A DNA stretch of 64,000 nt, taken from NCBI GenBank assembly GCA_025786725.1, contig JAHLTZ010000004.1, forward strand, positions 310,001 to 374,000, given 5' to 3'. The position numbers and the translations under genes are program-made. This stretch comes from Syncephalis fuscata (lineage: Eukaryota > Zoopagomycota > Zoopagomycetes > Zoopagales > Piptocephalidaceae). This document shows positions 12,584 through 25,561 of this stretch, piece by piece; position 1 is the stretch's first letter; the number at the start of each line of letters is the position of its first letter. The notes beneath the pieces were generated by a model that searched no databases, was not told the DNA's origin, and saw only the letters and a program-made list of their open reading frames with translations.

Positions 12584-12984
12584 TTAAGTGCGACTGCCAC
12601 CGACCTGTTGAACCATAACATCGATTACATCGTCGTCCTCCATGTCAAGCTAGTTATGCGTGTCATTATATCGTAGCAATACTAAACAAAAAAGACACTT
12701 ACCTTAGAGGGCGTGTCATCTGGCTGAATACGTATACCATCGTAAAGAAAGCGTACCGAATCCGTTGACTTGCCTTGACGTTCGCAATAAGCGTTCATCA
12801 GTTTCTTAAGCTGCGTGGTTCTTTTGATCTTAAAAAAGACTTCGTTACGATCCTATAAACATAGCAGAATAAAGATTAGTTTCAAGCCTAGCAAGACTGG
12901 ACAGCTACTTACAACGCCTATGACCTTGAGATTGATATGGTCACCAGAGTCAGAATTGGGTTTCTTATCTTCTTGATCAGCCAT
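12584..12984 (-). CDS. SMT3: SUMO (Smt3), small ubiquitin-like modifier
   Basis: Three exons (12913-12984, 12703-12852, 12584-12649) encode 95 aa. The start [23 protein letters not shown] is followed by [59 protein letters not shown] and a three-residue tail (SRT) after the diglycine. The tail must be removed by a Ulp-type protease to expose the C-terminal Gly for conjugation. All intron phases close without correction. It is transcribed divergently from eIF3a across about 330 bp and converges with the ankyrin gene. Confidence 0.96.
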
Positions 12985-13311
12985 GGTACAATCTTTGAGT
13001 GAGAGAAAGAGGGTAAGACTGTAGATAGTTTGCTTCCATGTATGCGTACTGATATAGATTTGTCACCATTCTAAAAGCACACACACAGAAATATGAGTTG
13101 TGTGGATCACACACACACACAGAGAGAGAGAGAGAGGACACAAAATGCCCACACACACACACGACGGCAACCGTCGTTGTTATTTAGACGTACGCGCGCA
13201 ATATCCATACATTGTTGCTGCTACTGCTGCTGCCGTCGTCATTACCGTCGTTGTCGTTATTGATCCATCCATCCATCCATCTACTTGTTTATCATTTTAA
13301 ACGTTTAAATT
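12985..13311. promoter_or_regulatory. Bidirectional SUMO/eIF3a promoter with CA and GA tracts
   Basis: A 327-bp divergent intergenic region. It holds (CA)n stretches at about 13078-13121 and 13151-13162, a (GA)n run at 13121-13136 and a 'gatccatccatccatcc' tract just upstream of eIF3a. No TATA box is obvious. Confidence 0.5.
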
Positions 13312-16300
13312 ATGCGATCGTATTATCAGCGTCCAGAAAATGCACTAAAACGTGCGGATGGTAAGTTTTACGTCATCGGTAGTGGAGGGGAGGACAGTAG
13401 CTAGATGAAAAGGAGCATGATGATGTGCATCTATACACTTGGCAGTAACTAATACAGAGAAATAGAGCTGATCGCGGTTGGGCAGCAGAATGCTGCTCTT
13501 GAAGTGCTACATGAAGTTATTACCTCAAAGCGCTCTCGCGGCGTGTCTATCAATATACTGGAGCCAGTGATGCTCAAGTTCGTCGAGCTTTGTGTCGAGC
13601 AGCGTAAAGGCAAGCTTATTAAAGATGGCTTGTACCAATTCAAAAACTTTGCGCAAGGAACTAGCATTACGGCTATTGAGGTAAGCAATATTGAATTCAT
13701 TACAATGGGTAATAGTTGGTCTAACTGACCACGCATATATAGACGGTCGTTAAACGATTCATTTCACTTAGCGAAGAAAAGCTGCAGTCGGCACAAGAAA
13801 AGGCCGAGCAGATCAACTTGAATGCTGTTGAAGATTTGGAAGAGTCAGAGACACCCGAATCAATTCTGCTTAGCACGGTTAGTGGCGAGCAGAACAAAGA
13901 TCGTACCGATCGTGCTGTTGTTACGCCATGGCTACGCTTTTTGTGGGAGGGCTATCGTACTGTGCTCGATACATTGCGTAATAATGCTCGTCTTGAGATG
14001 CTTTACCAGCAGGTGGCCCATCAAACCATCCAGTTCTGCTTGCAGTATGAGCGCAAGACAGAATTACGTCGTCTAGCTGATTTAATGCGCCATCATTTGA
14101 GCAATGTATCAAAATACCAGAACCAGCCACATTCAATTAATCTAGCCGATCCGGATACGCTACAACGTCATTTGGATGCGCGTGTTGAGCAACTGAATGC
14201 CGCTGTTAAGCTTGAATTATGGCAGGAAGCCTTCCGCTCTGTTGAAGACATCTACAACTTGTTGGCTATGTCGAAAAAGGCTCCTAAGCCACACATGATG
14301 GCCAATTACTACGAAAACTTGGCCAAGATCTTTTTGGTCGGTGAAAACTACTTGTTCCATGCTGCGGCTCAACAGCGTAGCTATTTCCTATGGCGTGTCG
14401 TTAATAAGGACGCCACGACTGAAGAGCATGTAAAGGCCGCCACTTCAATTCTATTGTCGACTTTGTCCGTACCTGTTATTGCCTCTAATCGTGGCAGCGG
14501 CATTTTCACCGATGTTGATGAATCAAAGTCAAAATTGCACCGATTGACAAACTTGCTTGGTCTTACAAAGGCGCCAACACGCTCTGGATTGCTTAAAGAT
14601 CTCATTGCTCGTGGTGTGCTACAACGTGTGCCAACTGAGTTGCGCCAATTGTACGAAATACTCGAAGTGACCTTCCATCCATTGTCTATTTGTAAAAAGA
14701 TTGAGCCATTGCTTGCACGTCTTGCAGAGGATGAAGAGATGAAGCGTTATATAGAGCCATTGCACCAGGTTGTACTGACACGTTTATTGCAGCAATTGTC
14801 GCAGGTCTATACTACTGTCAAGATGGAAACGTCGTTAAGCTTGCCTCATTCCCACCACCATTCGACTATGACCGCACTTACATTGAAAAGTTCATTATGA
14901 ATGGCTGCCGTCGTGGTGATTTGATGATTCGTGTTGATCATCATAACGGTGTACTTACCTTTGAAACAAGCGAGCTATTTGCTGCACCGGCTATTGCTGC
15001 AGTAGATGGTGTTCGTTTGCAAATGGCACCGCCTGAGGCTATGCGCCATCATCTTGTCAATCTTGGTAAAGGACTACAAACGGCCGTTAATGTCTTTGAT
15101 CCTAGCGTGGAAGAAGAGCGTAAATTGATTAAGAGCCAGTCAGTTGCACGCGCCCTCTTTGAGATGGTCGACGAGCATAAGCGCAATGCTGCACGCAAGG
15201 CAGTTATTGAACGTAAGAAGGAAATTGCCGAGAATGTACAAATGCAAAAGGAGAAGGAACAAGCGATGCAGCGTATTGCACGTATGCAACAAGAAGCAGC
15301 AGCTGAAAAGGCCCGTCAAGAGCAAGAGGCGATTAAGCGTCAGCAAGAACAGCAAGATCGTGAACGCGAAGCTATTGAACGCGAAGAAGCGCGTAAATTG
15401 GCCGAGTCATTGACTGAAAAGGCTGGTATTAAGGTTGATGCTAAGGTAATTAACAATTAATTAATTTAAATGAGAATAATTACTAATGTTTAATAATATT
15501 TAATAGACACTTGAAACACTTGATACTGAGAAATTGGTCGAATTACAAGTGAAGCAGATTGAAGATGAAAAGGCTGAAATTCAAACACGCCTTAAGGGTG
15601 TATCACGACGATTGGATCATACAGAACGTGCCTTCCGTAAAGAAGAAATTGCTTTATTGGAACGTGATTACGTACGCCAACGCAAGGCCGATCGTCTTTA
15701 CTACGATGCTGCGCGCACTGCTCGTATTCAAGCAGCCCGTGAAAAGCATGCACGTGACCTTAAGTTGAAGCAAAAGATGACGGCCATTATGCCAGACTAT
15801 CGTGTGTTCCGTGGCGAACTTGAAAACAAAGTACGCGAGGACTACGATCATCACTGCGGAGATGTTATTAAACAGCTTGAAAAGGCAAAGAAGCAACGTA
15901 TTCAAGAGTACCGTGAATTAAAATACGAAGTTGAGCAGAAACGCAAGACCGAAGCAGCTGAACGTGCACGTCGTGAGGAAGAAGAACGTCAAGAGCGTGA
16001 GCAGCGTGAACGTGAACAGCGCGAGCGTCAAGAGCGCGAAGAACGTGAACGTCGTGAACGTGAAGAAAGAGAGCTTAAGGAACGTACAGAGCGTGAAGAA
16101 CGTGAACGCAAGCTTGCTGAACAGGCTGAGAAGCAGCGTGAACGTGAACGACTTGCCGAAGAGAAGTTGGCTGCTCAACGTCGAGCTGTACTCACCTCTA
16201 CACCGCCAACACCTACTGGTGGTCGAGTAGAGGAACGAGCCTGGCGTCGTAGTGAATCGACTACAACTACGACTACTACCACCACCACCACGACAGCAGC

Positions 16301-16832
16301 AGCTACAACACCGCCAACCAGCGGTGGTGCATGGCGCCGTAATGACTCCGGTCGTCGTTCGGAATCTACCCGAGTGGTTGAAGTTACATCATCTTCAACT
16401 TCAGCAGCTACTCGTAACGAGGAGACTTCTTGGCGTCGTTCCGACTCAAATCCAACACCAACTGCAGGTGAATCGAGCAGCGGTGGTGGCTGGCGTTCTC
16501 GTGCACCTCCTGGTGTTCGTGCACCACCACGCGCTACCGACATGTCTCGTAATGCCAGTGGTAGCAATAGCACCGGTGGAGCGGATCGTCCTTCATCAGG
16601 CTATTCATCACCTCGATTCGGCGGCGGCGAAGGTGGCTGGCGTTCTCGCGACTCACCTAGACAACAAGCATCGCCATCGCTTCGATCAACACAAAGCCCG
16701 GCAAGTTCTATGACTGCAGCTCCCCCAAGCGAATCCCATACAAGCACAACAGGTGCAGGCGCCGCTTCATCATCCGAAGTAGACGCTGACGGCTTTACGC
16801 TTGTGACTAAAAGTCGTGGACAACGTCGTTAA
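13312..16832 (+). CDS. TIF32: Eukaryotic translation initiation factor 3 subunit A (eIF3a/Rpg1)
   Basis: The largest eIF3 scaffold subunit, bound to the 40S ribosome. Exons are 13312-13360, 13466-13680, 13743-15445 and 15507-16832. The N-terminus reads [19 protein letters not shown], then VITSKRSRG and [15 protein letters not shown], as in all eIF3a proteins. A PCI region follows ([18 protein letters not shown] and [15 protein letters not shown]), then a long charged helix ([10 protein letters not shown]), an R/E-rich tract (16000-16200) and a disordered tail with repeated WRR/GGWRS motifs. The frame is broken once, near 14829-14832: adding one base joins TVKMET to [21 protein letters not shown], a conserved eIF3a stretch. 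Since eIF3a is essential, this is most likely a sequence error. Total length is about 1100 aa, normal for fungi. Confidence 0.95.
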
Positions 16833-18228
16833 CTTTTCGATACCATTGATTATTGGTTAAATAAAATTGTTTGACTTTACTAATACGTGTTTATCAGTAT
16901 TATTATAATCGTGATAATAATAGATAGATTTATTTATAAATGTACAACGTATTAAAGGAGATCTACCATAATACATTATTTTAAAATAAATACACCGTCT
17001 TTGATTTTATTTAAAAATACGCCACTATTGAATGATTAATAAAGACTTTAGTCTACTTTCAATGTTTTTTATTCATACACTTCGTTATTGTATCGTATGC
17101 CACAAGTAACTGCAATAGTCTAACTGCATCTTTCAATTACATGCAATGTCTAATAAACTATTTGAATGAGCTATGTTTACCAGTATCGAAGAACTAAATA
17201 TTGCCGTTGATGAGTCTAAACTTGTTGGCAATCGTAAATAATGTTGCTAAATTTTTAAATATAAAACCAAAAGATGTACAAATATTAAGTACGTATTTAA
17301 TTATTTAATATACACTAACATTGTAATAGCTTACTAAATGCTATTATTTCTTATTACAAAACTTTGTTTTTTATTCGATAAACAAGAATGACATTGTTGC
17401 AACACCAGTAATAGAATGATGCAATATTAACCAAATAACCAAAGGAGGAAAAAAATAAAGATAGCAGTTTAATTAAATGTTTCAATATTAATTTAATAAA
17501 AATAGTATTAAATAACTTATAAAAATAGCTCAAATTAACATATTTATAACAAAAGTTGTAACTGCATAAAGTCTGATAACAAGCTAAAATAAATTAGATT
17601 ATAAAAAGGCATATTTATCATTATTTGAGTAACAGTATTATGTATTTATAATATTGTTGAATAATAAGAGCTAAAAAGCTAGAAATCCCTAATGGAAAAA
17701 AGTTAATTGTAATAAATGCAACAATTTTAATTTAAACTTTGTTTATTTATGTAATTTAATTAATTGTAGCTATATTAGCAGCAATATCAATTATGTTTTG
17801 TTTGTTAAAAAACTTTCAACAATACAATTGTGGTAAATACAACTCAAGAAATACAATGTAAAAATATGCTATATAAAAATTAGCACCAATGATGTCGAAA
17901 CAGTAGTTAATATTAAAACAAATGTTTTTTACTGAAAACAAATACAAACTACTAATGAGATAACTATTAAAGAATAAAACACGCCATTAAATAGTGTTCA
18001 AACTATAATAAACACTCTTACAAGAAGACGAGATGCGATGCAAATAAAAATGATTTAATTAATAAATAATTTATTTTTAAATAAAAAATGGGGCATTTTT
18101 TGTAAATAAAAGCAAAAACGGTGATTTTGGTAAATTCATCATGTATTGCTGTAACATTAATGATGTAATAATAATGATAGAACAGTGTAAGCTAATGTAA
18201 CTAACTTTTTAATTATAATAAGCACACA
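16833..18228. other. AT-rich intergenic spacer downstream of eIF3a
   Basis: About 1.4 kb of very AT-rich DNA. The first part is the probable 3' UTR of eIF3a. Repeat family 2 (second copy) occupies 17270-17645. No gene is supported. Confidence 0.7.
17270..17645. repeat. AT-rich dispersed repeat family 2, copy 2, with internal insertion
   Basis: Matches 4295-4512 at both ends, but the middle (about 17362-17520) is extra sequence absent from copy 1. The interruption is either an insertion here or a deletion in the other copy. No coding content was seen. Confidence 0.55.
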
Positions 18229-20896
18229 TTGTTACGCCTTTTTACACCTGTATTTACCAATGTCAACGGAATAGATTGGCAGCGCTTATTCACACTGACA
18301 GATAGAAACAAGGATGACGACAGACCTGTACCACGTCACACAATACCCATACGCATCCATATATCCATATACGCATTTGCATGGAAAGAAAGGGAACAGG
18401 AAAGCAAAAGGAAAAATACAAGTATACTGATTGGTATAGCCGTGTGCATATGCATGTTGATGTGTATCCTTTGTTGCTATGGCACATTAATCAACCAATC
18501 AATATACCCATTCTATAACTATCCTATTGCTCCATCTAAAATAGGAGAGACCAAGTGATGATACAAAAGAGGAAGCGAGGACGCAATACAGAACGAGAAA
18601 GAGAGAGAGAGAGGACAGTAGAGGAACGAGGAGATAAGCCATAGGCGATGGGTGTCTGTGTGTGTTTGTGATGGTCCGTTCGTTTGAAACATGGCCCAGA
18701 CCCAATTAAAGGCATAAAGGCTGTTGTTAGTAGATGGTCATGGTAAGTAGAAATGGTGCGCAAAACATTGCATCTAGGATTATCCTATATTGGATGCGAT
18801 CCGGTTCGTGCATGCCGCCTGCTTGCTATTGCTCATGCTGCCAAACCGCATCTGTGTATCCCTCATGGACAAGTGACACTCGGTGAGTATTCGTTGTTCA
18901 TGAGCATAAGTACTGGACAGATGAACATGGTCTGTGGTAGATGGATAAATAGATAGAGGATATATACACATGGGTGCATTATAGCTAACTTGTCACTGAT
19001 GATCAGTCATAAGACTATAATGACATGTCATTTAGTATAATCTACATTGTTATTACGTTTATTTATGGTATTATTATAAACGCCAAAAAGATCTTTTCAA
19101 CGAGTCGTATTTCTTTTTTGCTCATTATAATTCTCCTTTCGCCTTGTGTAAAGCTTATCGGCCTTTTTTCATCCTTGGCCGTTGCACTTGTTTGTTTATC
19201 CGCCTATCTAGCTATCGGCTAGTTTCCATCTGTGTATCTATTCCTATTCATTGATTTCCACAATTATTTTACCATTTCTACAATATACTAGCCTATCGAT
19301 AAAGCGTGCATACCTATACGCATCCTATCGCAGGTAAGTTAATGTCGTCGCCTTTTTCGTCAATGACCATGGCAGCTGCAGTGGCGGTAACTGTAGCGGC
19401 AGTAACAGCGGCAGTAGCGACAGCTGTATTCACCAATGCTTGTAGTAAAAGTGCAAATGCAAGTCGCTATCGCTTGCGCGCATTGGTTCCCGTTTTCCTG
19501 CAGTCTTCCTCCAGGGTTCTGCCATATCTTGTTCGTCCACGCGGTCTGCGCATATAGCTATTCATTGTGGTCTGTTCCATGACTTGTTTATCGCTTCTTC
19601 TTCTCCTCTTTGGCTTTTTTCGCTATTCATTTTATTTTCTACGGAATATTTCTACGGCCATCGCCTGTGTGTGCATGCGCTAACATTGCGTGCGTATCAA
19701 TTGACAACAGATAGAAAAATAGAGGCGCGGGAGAGAGAACAATTAATGTAAGTGTAGTTGATTGACAACTATCTTAGTGTTCTATTCGTAATTTCTCTAC
19801 GCATCATCCTACACACACTGCCGTTTATAGTATATGGTCCTTTTTTCTTGTCCTTTTTTCTTTGCTTGCCTATCTGTTGTTTTCGTTATTTTTATCACTA
19901 TCAGTGCTTACTTGTATTTACTCGTTTATCGGCCGGTTATATGCATATGAATGTGCAAATGTATGTATGATGTATGATGTATGATGTATGAATGCTTGTA
20001 GTGCCTGTGTGCGGGTATGTGTACGCCTTTACCAAATGTCAATCCATTCTATGGTTTGACAGACTGGACCCTGCCCCGCACGCTCCATCTATATTCATAT
20101 GGTTGAGGTATTGATACTCAGTATAGGCGTGCACAAATACACGCATGTATATACGATTGCAATACTACTATTACTATTACTATATTATTACAATATTATT
20201 ACTACATTGTTGTTTTATTACATTGACTTTAAAAGCTTTTAATTTGTTATTTTCTTGTCTATTATCCTTTGTCGGGGTAATAAAGTAATCATCTGGTAAT
20301 GGTGACATGCCATTGAATTAAACCTCCGCTCTTGGCCTTTCAACACGTGTAACGCGACTTATATCAAATTACTGGTTGAACAAAGTCTGTGCTTTCCTCT
20401 CTCTACCTTCTTCGTATTTTGCTTAATATTGCACGTGGGTATTTATGCGCAAACGTGGTGCTTGTTTCCTGAAGTCGGTTGCATTTCTTTCTCTTCCTTG
20501 CGCTTACTCACTCTCACTCTCTCGCTCCTCTTCAGTACGTCTAGTTTACTCATTATCATAAGCTGCGTGTGTGTGTGTGTGTGCTTCATTATTTTCAGTA
20601 GCGCTACACATTATTTTGCTTTCTTTGGTTTTTATCGTGCCTCTTATTTATCGTCTTTGCGTTTCATTCAACTATTACACTTTTTGACGATCTGGTCTGT
20701 AATACGTATTCTGAATTTATTTTTAGTGGGTAAATGTTTACTTTATTGCATGCCACTTGTCGCGTTTGAATAGCTGATTATATGATCGTGTTTTGTTTTG
20801 CTTTACTTTAACTATATTGCTTTACTTTGCTTGTTATATGCTTACACTGTTTCTTTGTATTGTTTAGACACTCTTTGATCTTTTACACGACTTGCA
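18229..20896. promoter_or_regulatory. Long pyrimidine-rich leader/promoter upstream of the RRM gene, with putative 5'-UTR intron
   Basis: This 2.7-kb stretch is less AT-rich than its surroundings and carries many T/C-rich runs on the plus strand, a (GT)n run at 20566-20583 and a 'gatgtatgat' repeat near 19968-19990. Open frames here are low-complexity and share no family features. A strong donor ('atcgcaggtaagt', 19334) and an acceptor ('ttgtttag', ending about 20868) just before the RRM start codon suggest a 1.5-kb leader intron. The segment at 18753-18881, ending in GTGAGT, could be another non-coding exon. All of this is inference from composition and splice motifs. Confidence 0.35.
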
Positions 20897-22755
20897 ATGG
20901 CTTTCTTTCAAACGCCTATTATGGTCGACCCGTCACAGCAACCCATTATGTATGACCCTTCTATGCTAGCTCAGATGCAACAGCAACAACAACAGCAGCA
21001 GCAGCAACAACAACAATCTATTGCCACATCAATGCCCAATGGCACTAGCATATCGCAACCATCTCCGCAAATTGCCAATATGGTGCAAGTCTCTACTCCG
21101 CCAATGTCTCAGTCTAGTGCCAATTTTGCAAATATTGAGCCTCAGCGTTCATCACTTTGGTAAGCAATTTAGTGAACATTAAATAAATATAATACCAATA
21201 CGATATACTATTAATTATAGGATGGGTGAACTGGATCCTTATATGGATGAGGTGTTTATTAAACACGCTTGGATGCAACTAGGAGAAAATGTTCAAGTAA
21301 AGATGATTCGTGATCGTTATACTGGGTAAGTAGTTCAAATTAAATGCTATTTTGTTCTTATAAGCGCTCTATTATGATAATAGTGGCAATGCCAATTATT
21401 GCTTTGTAGATGGTGGCAGCTACGATAATGCAGGCCGTTTACTAGCCATGTATAATGGCAAAATCATTCCCGGTACAGATAAAATGTTTCGGTTAAACTG
21501 GGCCAGTGGTGGCAATGGCAATAGCAATGGCAATTTAACGACCAGCAGTATGAATGGAATACGTTCCAACTCTACGTGTAGTAGCGATATGGATCGAAGG
21601 TAGATAAAACGAATACTACAATTATAAAGCAAATGCTAATATTAATTATCAACGTCTTTAGCCCAGAATTTTCAGTGTTTATTGGCGATCTTGCACCAGA
21701 AGTCACTGAACAAATGCTATTAGTAAGCTTTACTAATTTAATAATACAGAATATATGCTTATAATTTATTACAGGGCCTTTTTCAAAGCTACTATGTTTC
21801 GGTAAAGTCAGCTAAAGTAGTAACAGATAATGTTACTGGTGCACCTAAAGGTAGTTATTTACTGTTATTTACACAAAAACTATTGCTAATTTGCATTTAT
21901 TCATTTAGGCTATGGATTTGTTCGTTTTTTTGACGAAGCTGAACAGCATCGAGCCATGGTGGAAATGCAAGGCATGTTCTGTGGCACTCGTCCAATGCGT
22001 ATTTCCATGGCTACACCAAAGAACCGTCCTGGTGGTCCATTTACTCCACTAACCAATGCAGTACCACCTGCAAGTGTTGCTGTAGCAAATAGCCAAATGT
22101 ACGGCATGTCGGCCCATCCTTATGTTGCTGCAGCTGCAGCAGCTGCAGCAGCAAACGGTTTAACACCAATTATGCCAGCTCAACATACAGCCACGGTGGA
22201 GTACAACCAGTTTACAGACCCCAACAACACGACAGTATTTGTAGGCGGTCTTACCGGATATACAACGGAGGATGATTTAAGAACGTAAGTAACGGTCTAG
22301 TTGTTAATGCATTTACTTGGGTATAAACACTAATGTATAAATTAACAGCTCTTTTTCGGCTATTGGCGAGGTAACCTATGTCAAAATTCCACCAGGTAAA
22401 AACTGCGGTTTTGTCCAGTTCCTACATCGTGCCCATGCCGAAAAAGCTATTGTTCAAATGAATGGCTGCACAATTGGCACATCACGCGTACGTCTTTCCT
22501 GGGGCCGTCCACAGCATGTACCTCCAACGGCAACGGCATCTTTCCAGTAAGTATTATACAAATATTTATTTGTAACATAATCTAATATACGCTAGAAGAA
22601 TGGCGCCAGCATTCAATACCGCACCAATGGCCATGACCAGTATTCCAACACTTCCTAGCTTACCCGGCTATCCAGGCTATTATCCAGCACAGTTAATGCC
22701 ACCTATGGTACCAGGTGTATTCCAAGGTCACCGTCAAATGATGGCACCACAGCCA

Positions 22756-22794
<39 letters not shown>

Positions 22795-22969
22795 TCGCAA
22801 CAGCCGCAGCAACAACAGCAACTTCAACACCATCGATGCACCATTGTTAGTAGCACGTGATCCACGAGAACTACAATCTGTTAATCAAATGAACATGCAA
22901 TACATGAAAGATCTCGATGAAAATAATATGCTATCATTAGAGTTTAACAATCCAGGCGTAACGGCTTAA
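20897..22969 (+). CDS. Three-RRM, glutamine-rich RNA-binding protein (Nam8/Ngr1/Csx1/TIA-1-like)
   Basis: A probable pre-mRNA or mRNA-binding regulator. Nine exons (20897-21159, 21221-21325, 21384-21599, 21662-21722, 21775-21850, 21909-22284, 22349-22546, 22596 onward) encode an N-terminal poly-Q stretch and three RRMs. RRM1 is atypical (DPYMDEVFIKHAWMQLGENV), as in Nam8/Ngr1. RRM2 has SVFIGDLAPEVTE and GYGFVRFFDE; RRM3 has TTVFVGGLTGYTTEDDL and NCGFVQFLHRAHAEKAI. An alanine run sits between RRM2 and RRM3 and a second poly-Q lies after RRM3. The uncorrected frame stops at 22860. Shifting one base inside the Q-rich region (about 22812-22825) gives a further 45 or so residues ending NNPGVTA at 22969, so one base is probably missing. 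Confidence 0.87.
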
Positions 22970-24205
22970 TATCATACTACGGCTATTAACTAATGAACCA
23001 TCAGCCATCTAAGACGACAGTTTGATTGCTCGTATAGCCCAGTTACTGTAAAGACGCAACACTTACACTGAATCATCATCACTTTATTCATCACTCGTCT
23101 TCATATTAGCATTATGTCGGTTTCTTTAATCATTTCCTTTTTCTCTCTTCAATAACTTACTTTCGCTCTTTCTTTCTATTTCCAATTCTCACTCTTAATC
23201 TCTCTCTCTCCCATCGATCTCGCTTGTTCCTTCGCTTTATTACTTTTGCCTAGGTACATTGACACACAAGTTGATACTACCGCTCATGGCCAATTAATAG
23301 TATTACAAGTATTGATGTAATATTATTAAGCAGCCCTTATTCTTGCCGTCATTATTGTTGTCGTCTTTTTACTTTGTCCGTGTTAGTCCTTTATATATAT
23401 ATACGGATGCAGTACATTTTGTCGTCCATTGCTGTTCCTCTGTTTGTTCGTTCGTTCGTTCGTTTGTTCGTTGCACGTAAGTACGAATTCTTTACAACAA
23501 TATCTTCCCATCTTTTTATCATCTTATTGTCATCATCATTATCATCATCATCATCATCATCATTCATTTGCGCTTTCTTGTTAGTCGTGCTTATGTGTGT
23601 TTGTGTGTGTGTGCGTGTTTGTGTGTTTGTGCCTGCCACTACCATTTGCTTAATCTTGCATTGATTATCTTTCAATCTCTATCAATCTCTCTCTCCAATC
23701 TCTCTTTTTCTCGTAATTCAGTTGCACCAATTCATTTATTCGTTCACCGCTTCCATTACTGTTCTTTTCAATTCTTGGCCTTACAACCCTTTTCTCTACC
23801 TTAACGGCACAGATATTACCAGTAAACTAGGCAATTAATTCATTCTGATACACTTCTGACGTCGTTGATGAGTTGTTTTCTTTACCACAGCACATCTCGT
23901 TTTTTCTCTTTAGTTTCGTGCACATCCTTCTACAGCAACAATGGTTTATTTAACCTATTTGAGCTAATAAGTTGCAATTCATTATGAATAGTCTATCGAT
24001 ACGATGATCAAATCGTCCAGTTTATAAATCAATAGTATTAATACTGATATACTACCACAATAATGTCTATAACTGTTTAGTATATTTTGTATTATTTAAC
24101 GCCAATAGATGGATCGGTAAAGACTTGCGTCAAGTAATGTAGACGCTGTTGTAACAAACAATAGTATGCCCAATAGATGTGCACCTAGTATAACTATTTA
24201 ATTCA
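22970..24205. other. 3' flank and intergenic region with CT-rich and TCA/GT repeats
   Basis: About 1.2 kb between convergent genes. It includes long CT-rich stretches (23110-23230, 23680-23800), a GTTC run (23443-23472), a TCA run (23537-23567) and GT runs (23596-23625). This is probably the long 3' UTR of the RRM gene; no gene was seen. Confidence 0.55.
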
Positions 24206-25314
24206 TTAGCAAATGTTAGTATAGGTAAGGTGAATAGTACCTAGATTCCATCGTCCATCAGAATGACGTAAACGACTACAATCGGGCAGCCCCATAATGT
24301 TGCAGAAAACATGTGATAGAATAGGCCCTATAAGATGACCTGTACGTAGAAATAACAACATTACATAAGATCCAAAAATAGTACAGTAACCAAGCTGAAA
24401 GCCTGAGCAAAAGTTGAAATTAATATATAGTACATGGTATTTATATGAATAATAATTACCAGTGCGTACTAATGCTAATTTGAGTGCATTTTTCTGTGTA
24501 CGAGTTCGAGCATACATCTCCCAAGCATGATGTACATGAGCTATACTATATATTAGTTTAAATTCATTAAAGTACCCCTAATAATTACCCAATCCAAAGA
24601 TCCATGATGATAATAAAACAATTGATGTGGTTGAAAAAGAAGTATGGGCCAATAATAATGCCAAACAGGCACGGAATACAAATTCTTCACATATTGGTCC
24701 CTAATTAATAAAAATAACAATTTGTTAGTAACATACTTTTATTGTCAACACACTACTTACTATTACGTAATTACGTAATCGTATTCTCCAGCGATTGGCA
24801 TCTACATATGGTGTATATGGTGGTTTATACTCTGATTCTTTGCAATAATCCTGCCAATTTACAACAAGTGGCCCAAGAAATAGTAACATAGTGTGCAGTA
24901 GTGGAAATATGGTTGCTATAAATATTCTACTTAGAGGCGATAACCAATGAAGACCAAACAGGTATAAGATACTATTTAACTGGATCGTATGGTACAGCGT
25001 TTAATTCATAATAAACGAATACTATCTATAAGCCATTGTCTTACCTTATTGCTATCACGAGTTAGATTCATTGTTCTGTCTACTACGCCACGTTGCATGC
25101 ACAGCCAACTTAATACAGCTGCAACGACAACACATGTGATAAGCACCGCGCGTAGTCGGTCCATAATAACCTTTGGATGATCCCGATTCCAATGACAGGC
25201 CACCAATCGGCGATTACCAAGAGCATAAAGACTGCCCACAAATAGACCACCGATAGCAAAGCCGCCCCATAATGCTTCAAAGGTGGAAAACGCCACCAGT
25301 GGAGCTGATGCCAT
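24206..25314 (-). CDS. RCE1: CAAX prenyl protease 2 (Rce1), ER membrane
   Basis: Rce1 removes the -AAX tripeptide from prenylated proteins such as Ras and Rho. Five exons (25045-25314, 24771-24979, 24589-24700, 24460-24540, 24206-24402) encode a polytopic protein. The catalytic signature is complete: GPICEEFVFRACLALLL (EExxxR), FGLAHVHHAWEMY (first His) and LIGPILSHVFCNIMG (second His). The segment LHTMLLFLGPLVV before it is also conserved in Rce1. All exon phases close. The start MASAPLVAFSTFEALWGG lies just before the first hydrophobic segment. It is divergent from the Gos1 gene across about 250 bp. Confidence 0.92.
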
Positions 25315-25561
25315 TAAAGTACTAAAATGACAGCTACAACGCGTTGAAGTGTGTTTAACAGTTTGTTGGTCGTTTTCGATAGAAAACAGTAATAGCTATT
25401 AGATTATTCAAGTCTTTGAACTTTAGTAATAATAAAAGCAACTTATTTAGCGCTAACAAGGTCAATATAGAAAGGTTGGTGTTAAGAGAAGAAAAGGATA
25501 TATAGGCGAAAGCCAAGTAAGTTGAAGAACATATTGAACAGGTCACGCTTTATTCTTTTCC

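Noticed and set aside
15931-16230. Alternative frames over the R/E-rich tail of eIF3a
   Set aside because: Shadows of the low-complexity coding region.
18753-18956. 67-codon frame with a donor-like GTGAGT in its middle
   Set aside because: No homology; more likely part of an untranslated leader.
19306-19557. Ala/Val-rich 83-codon frame
   Set aside because: Low-complexity GCN/GTN repeats in the putative leader.
23374-23804. Several overlapping frames downstream of the RRM gene
   Set aside because: Simple-sequence DNA (GTTC, TCA, GT, CT runs) gives open frames by composition.
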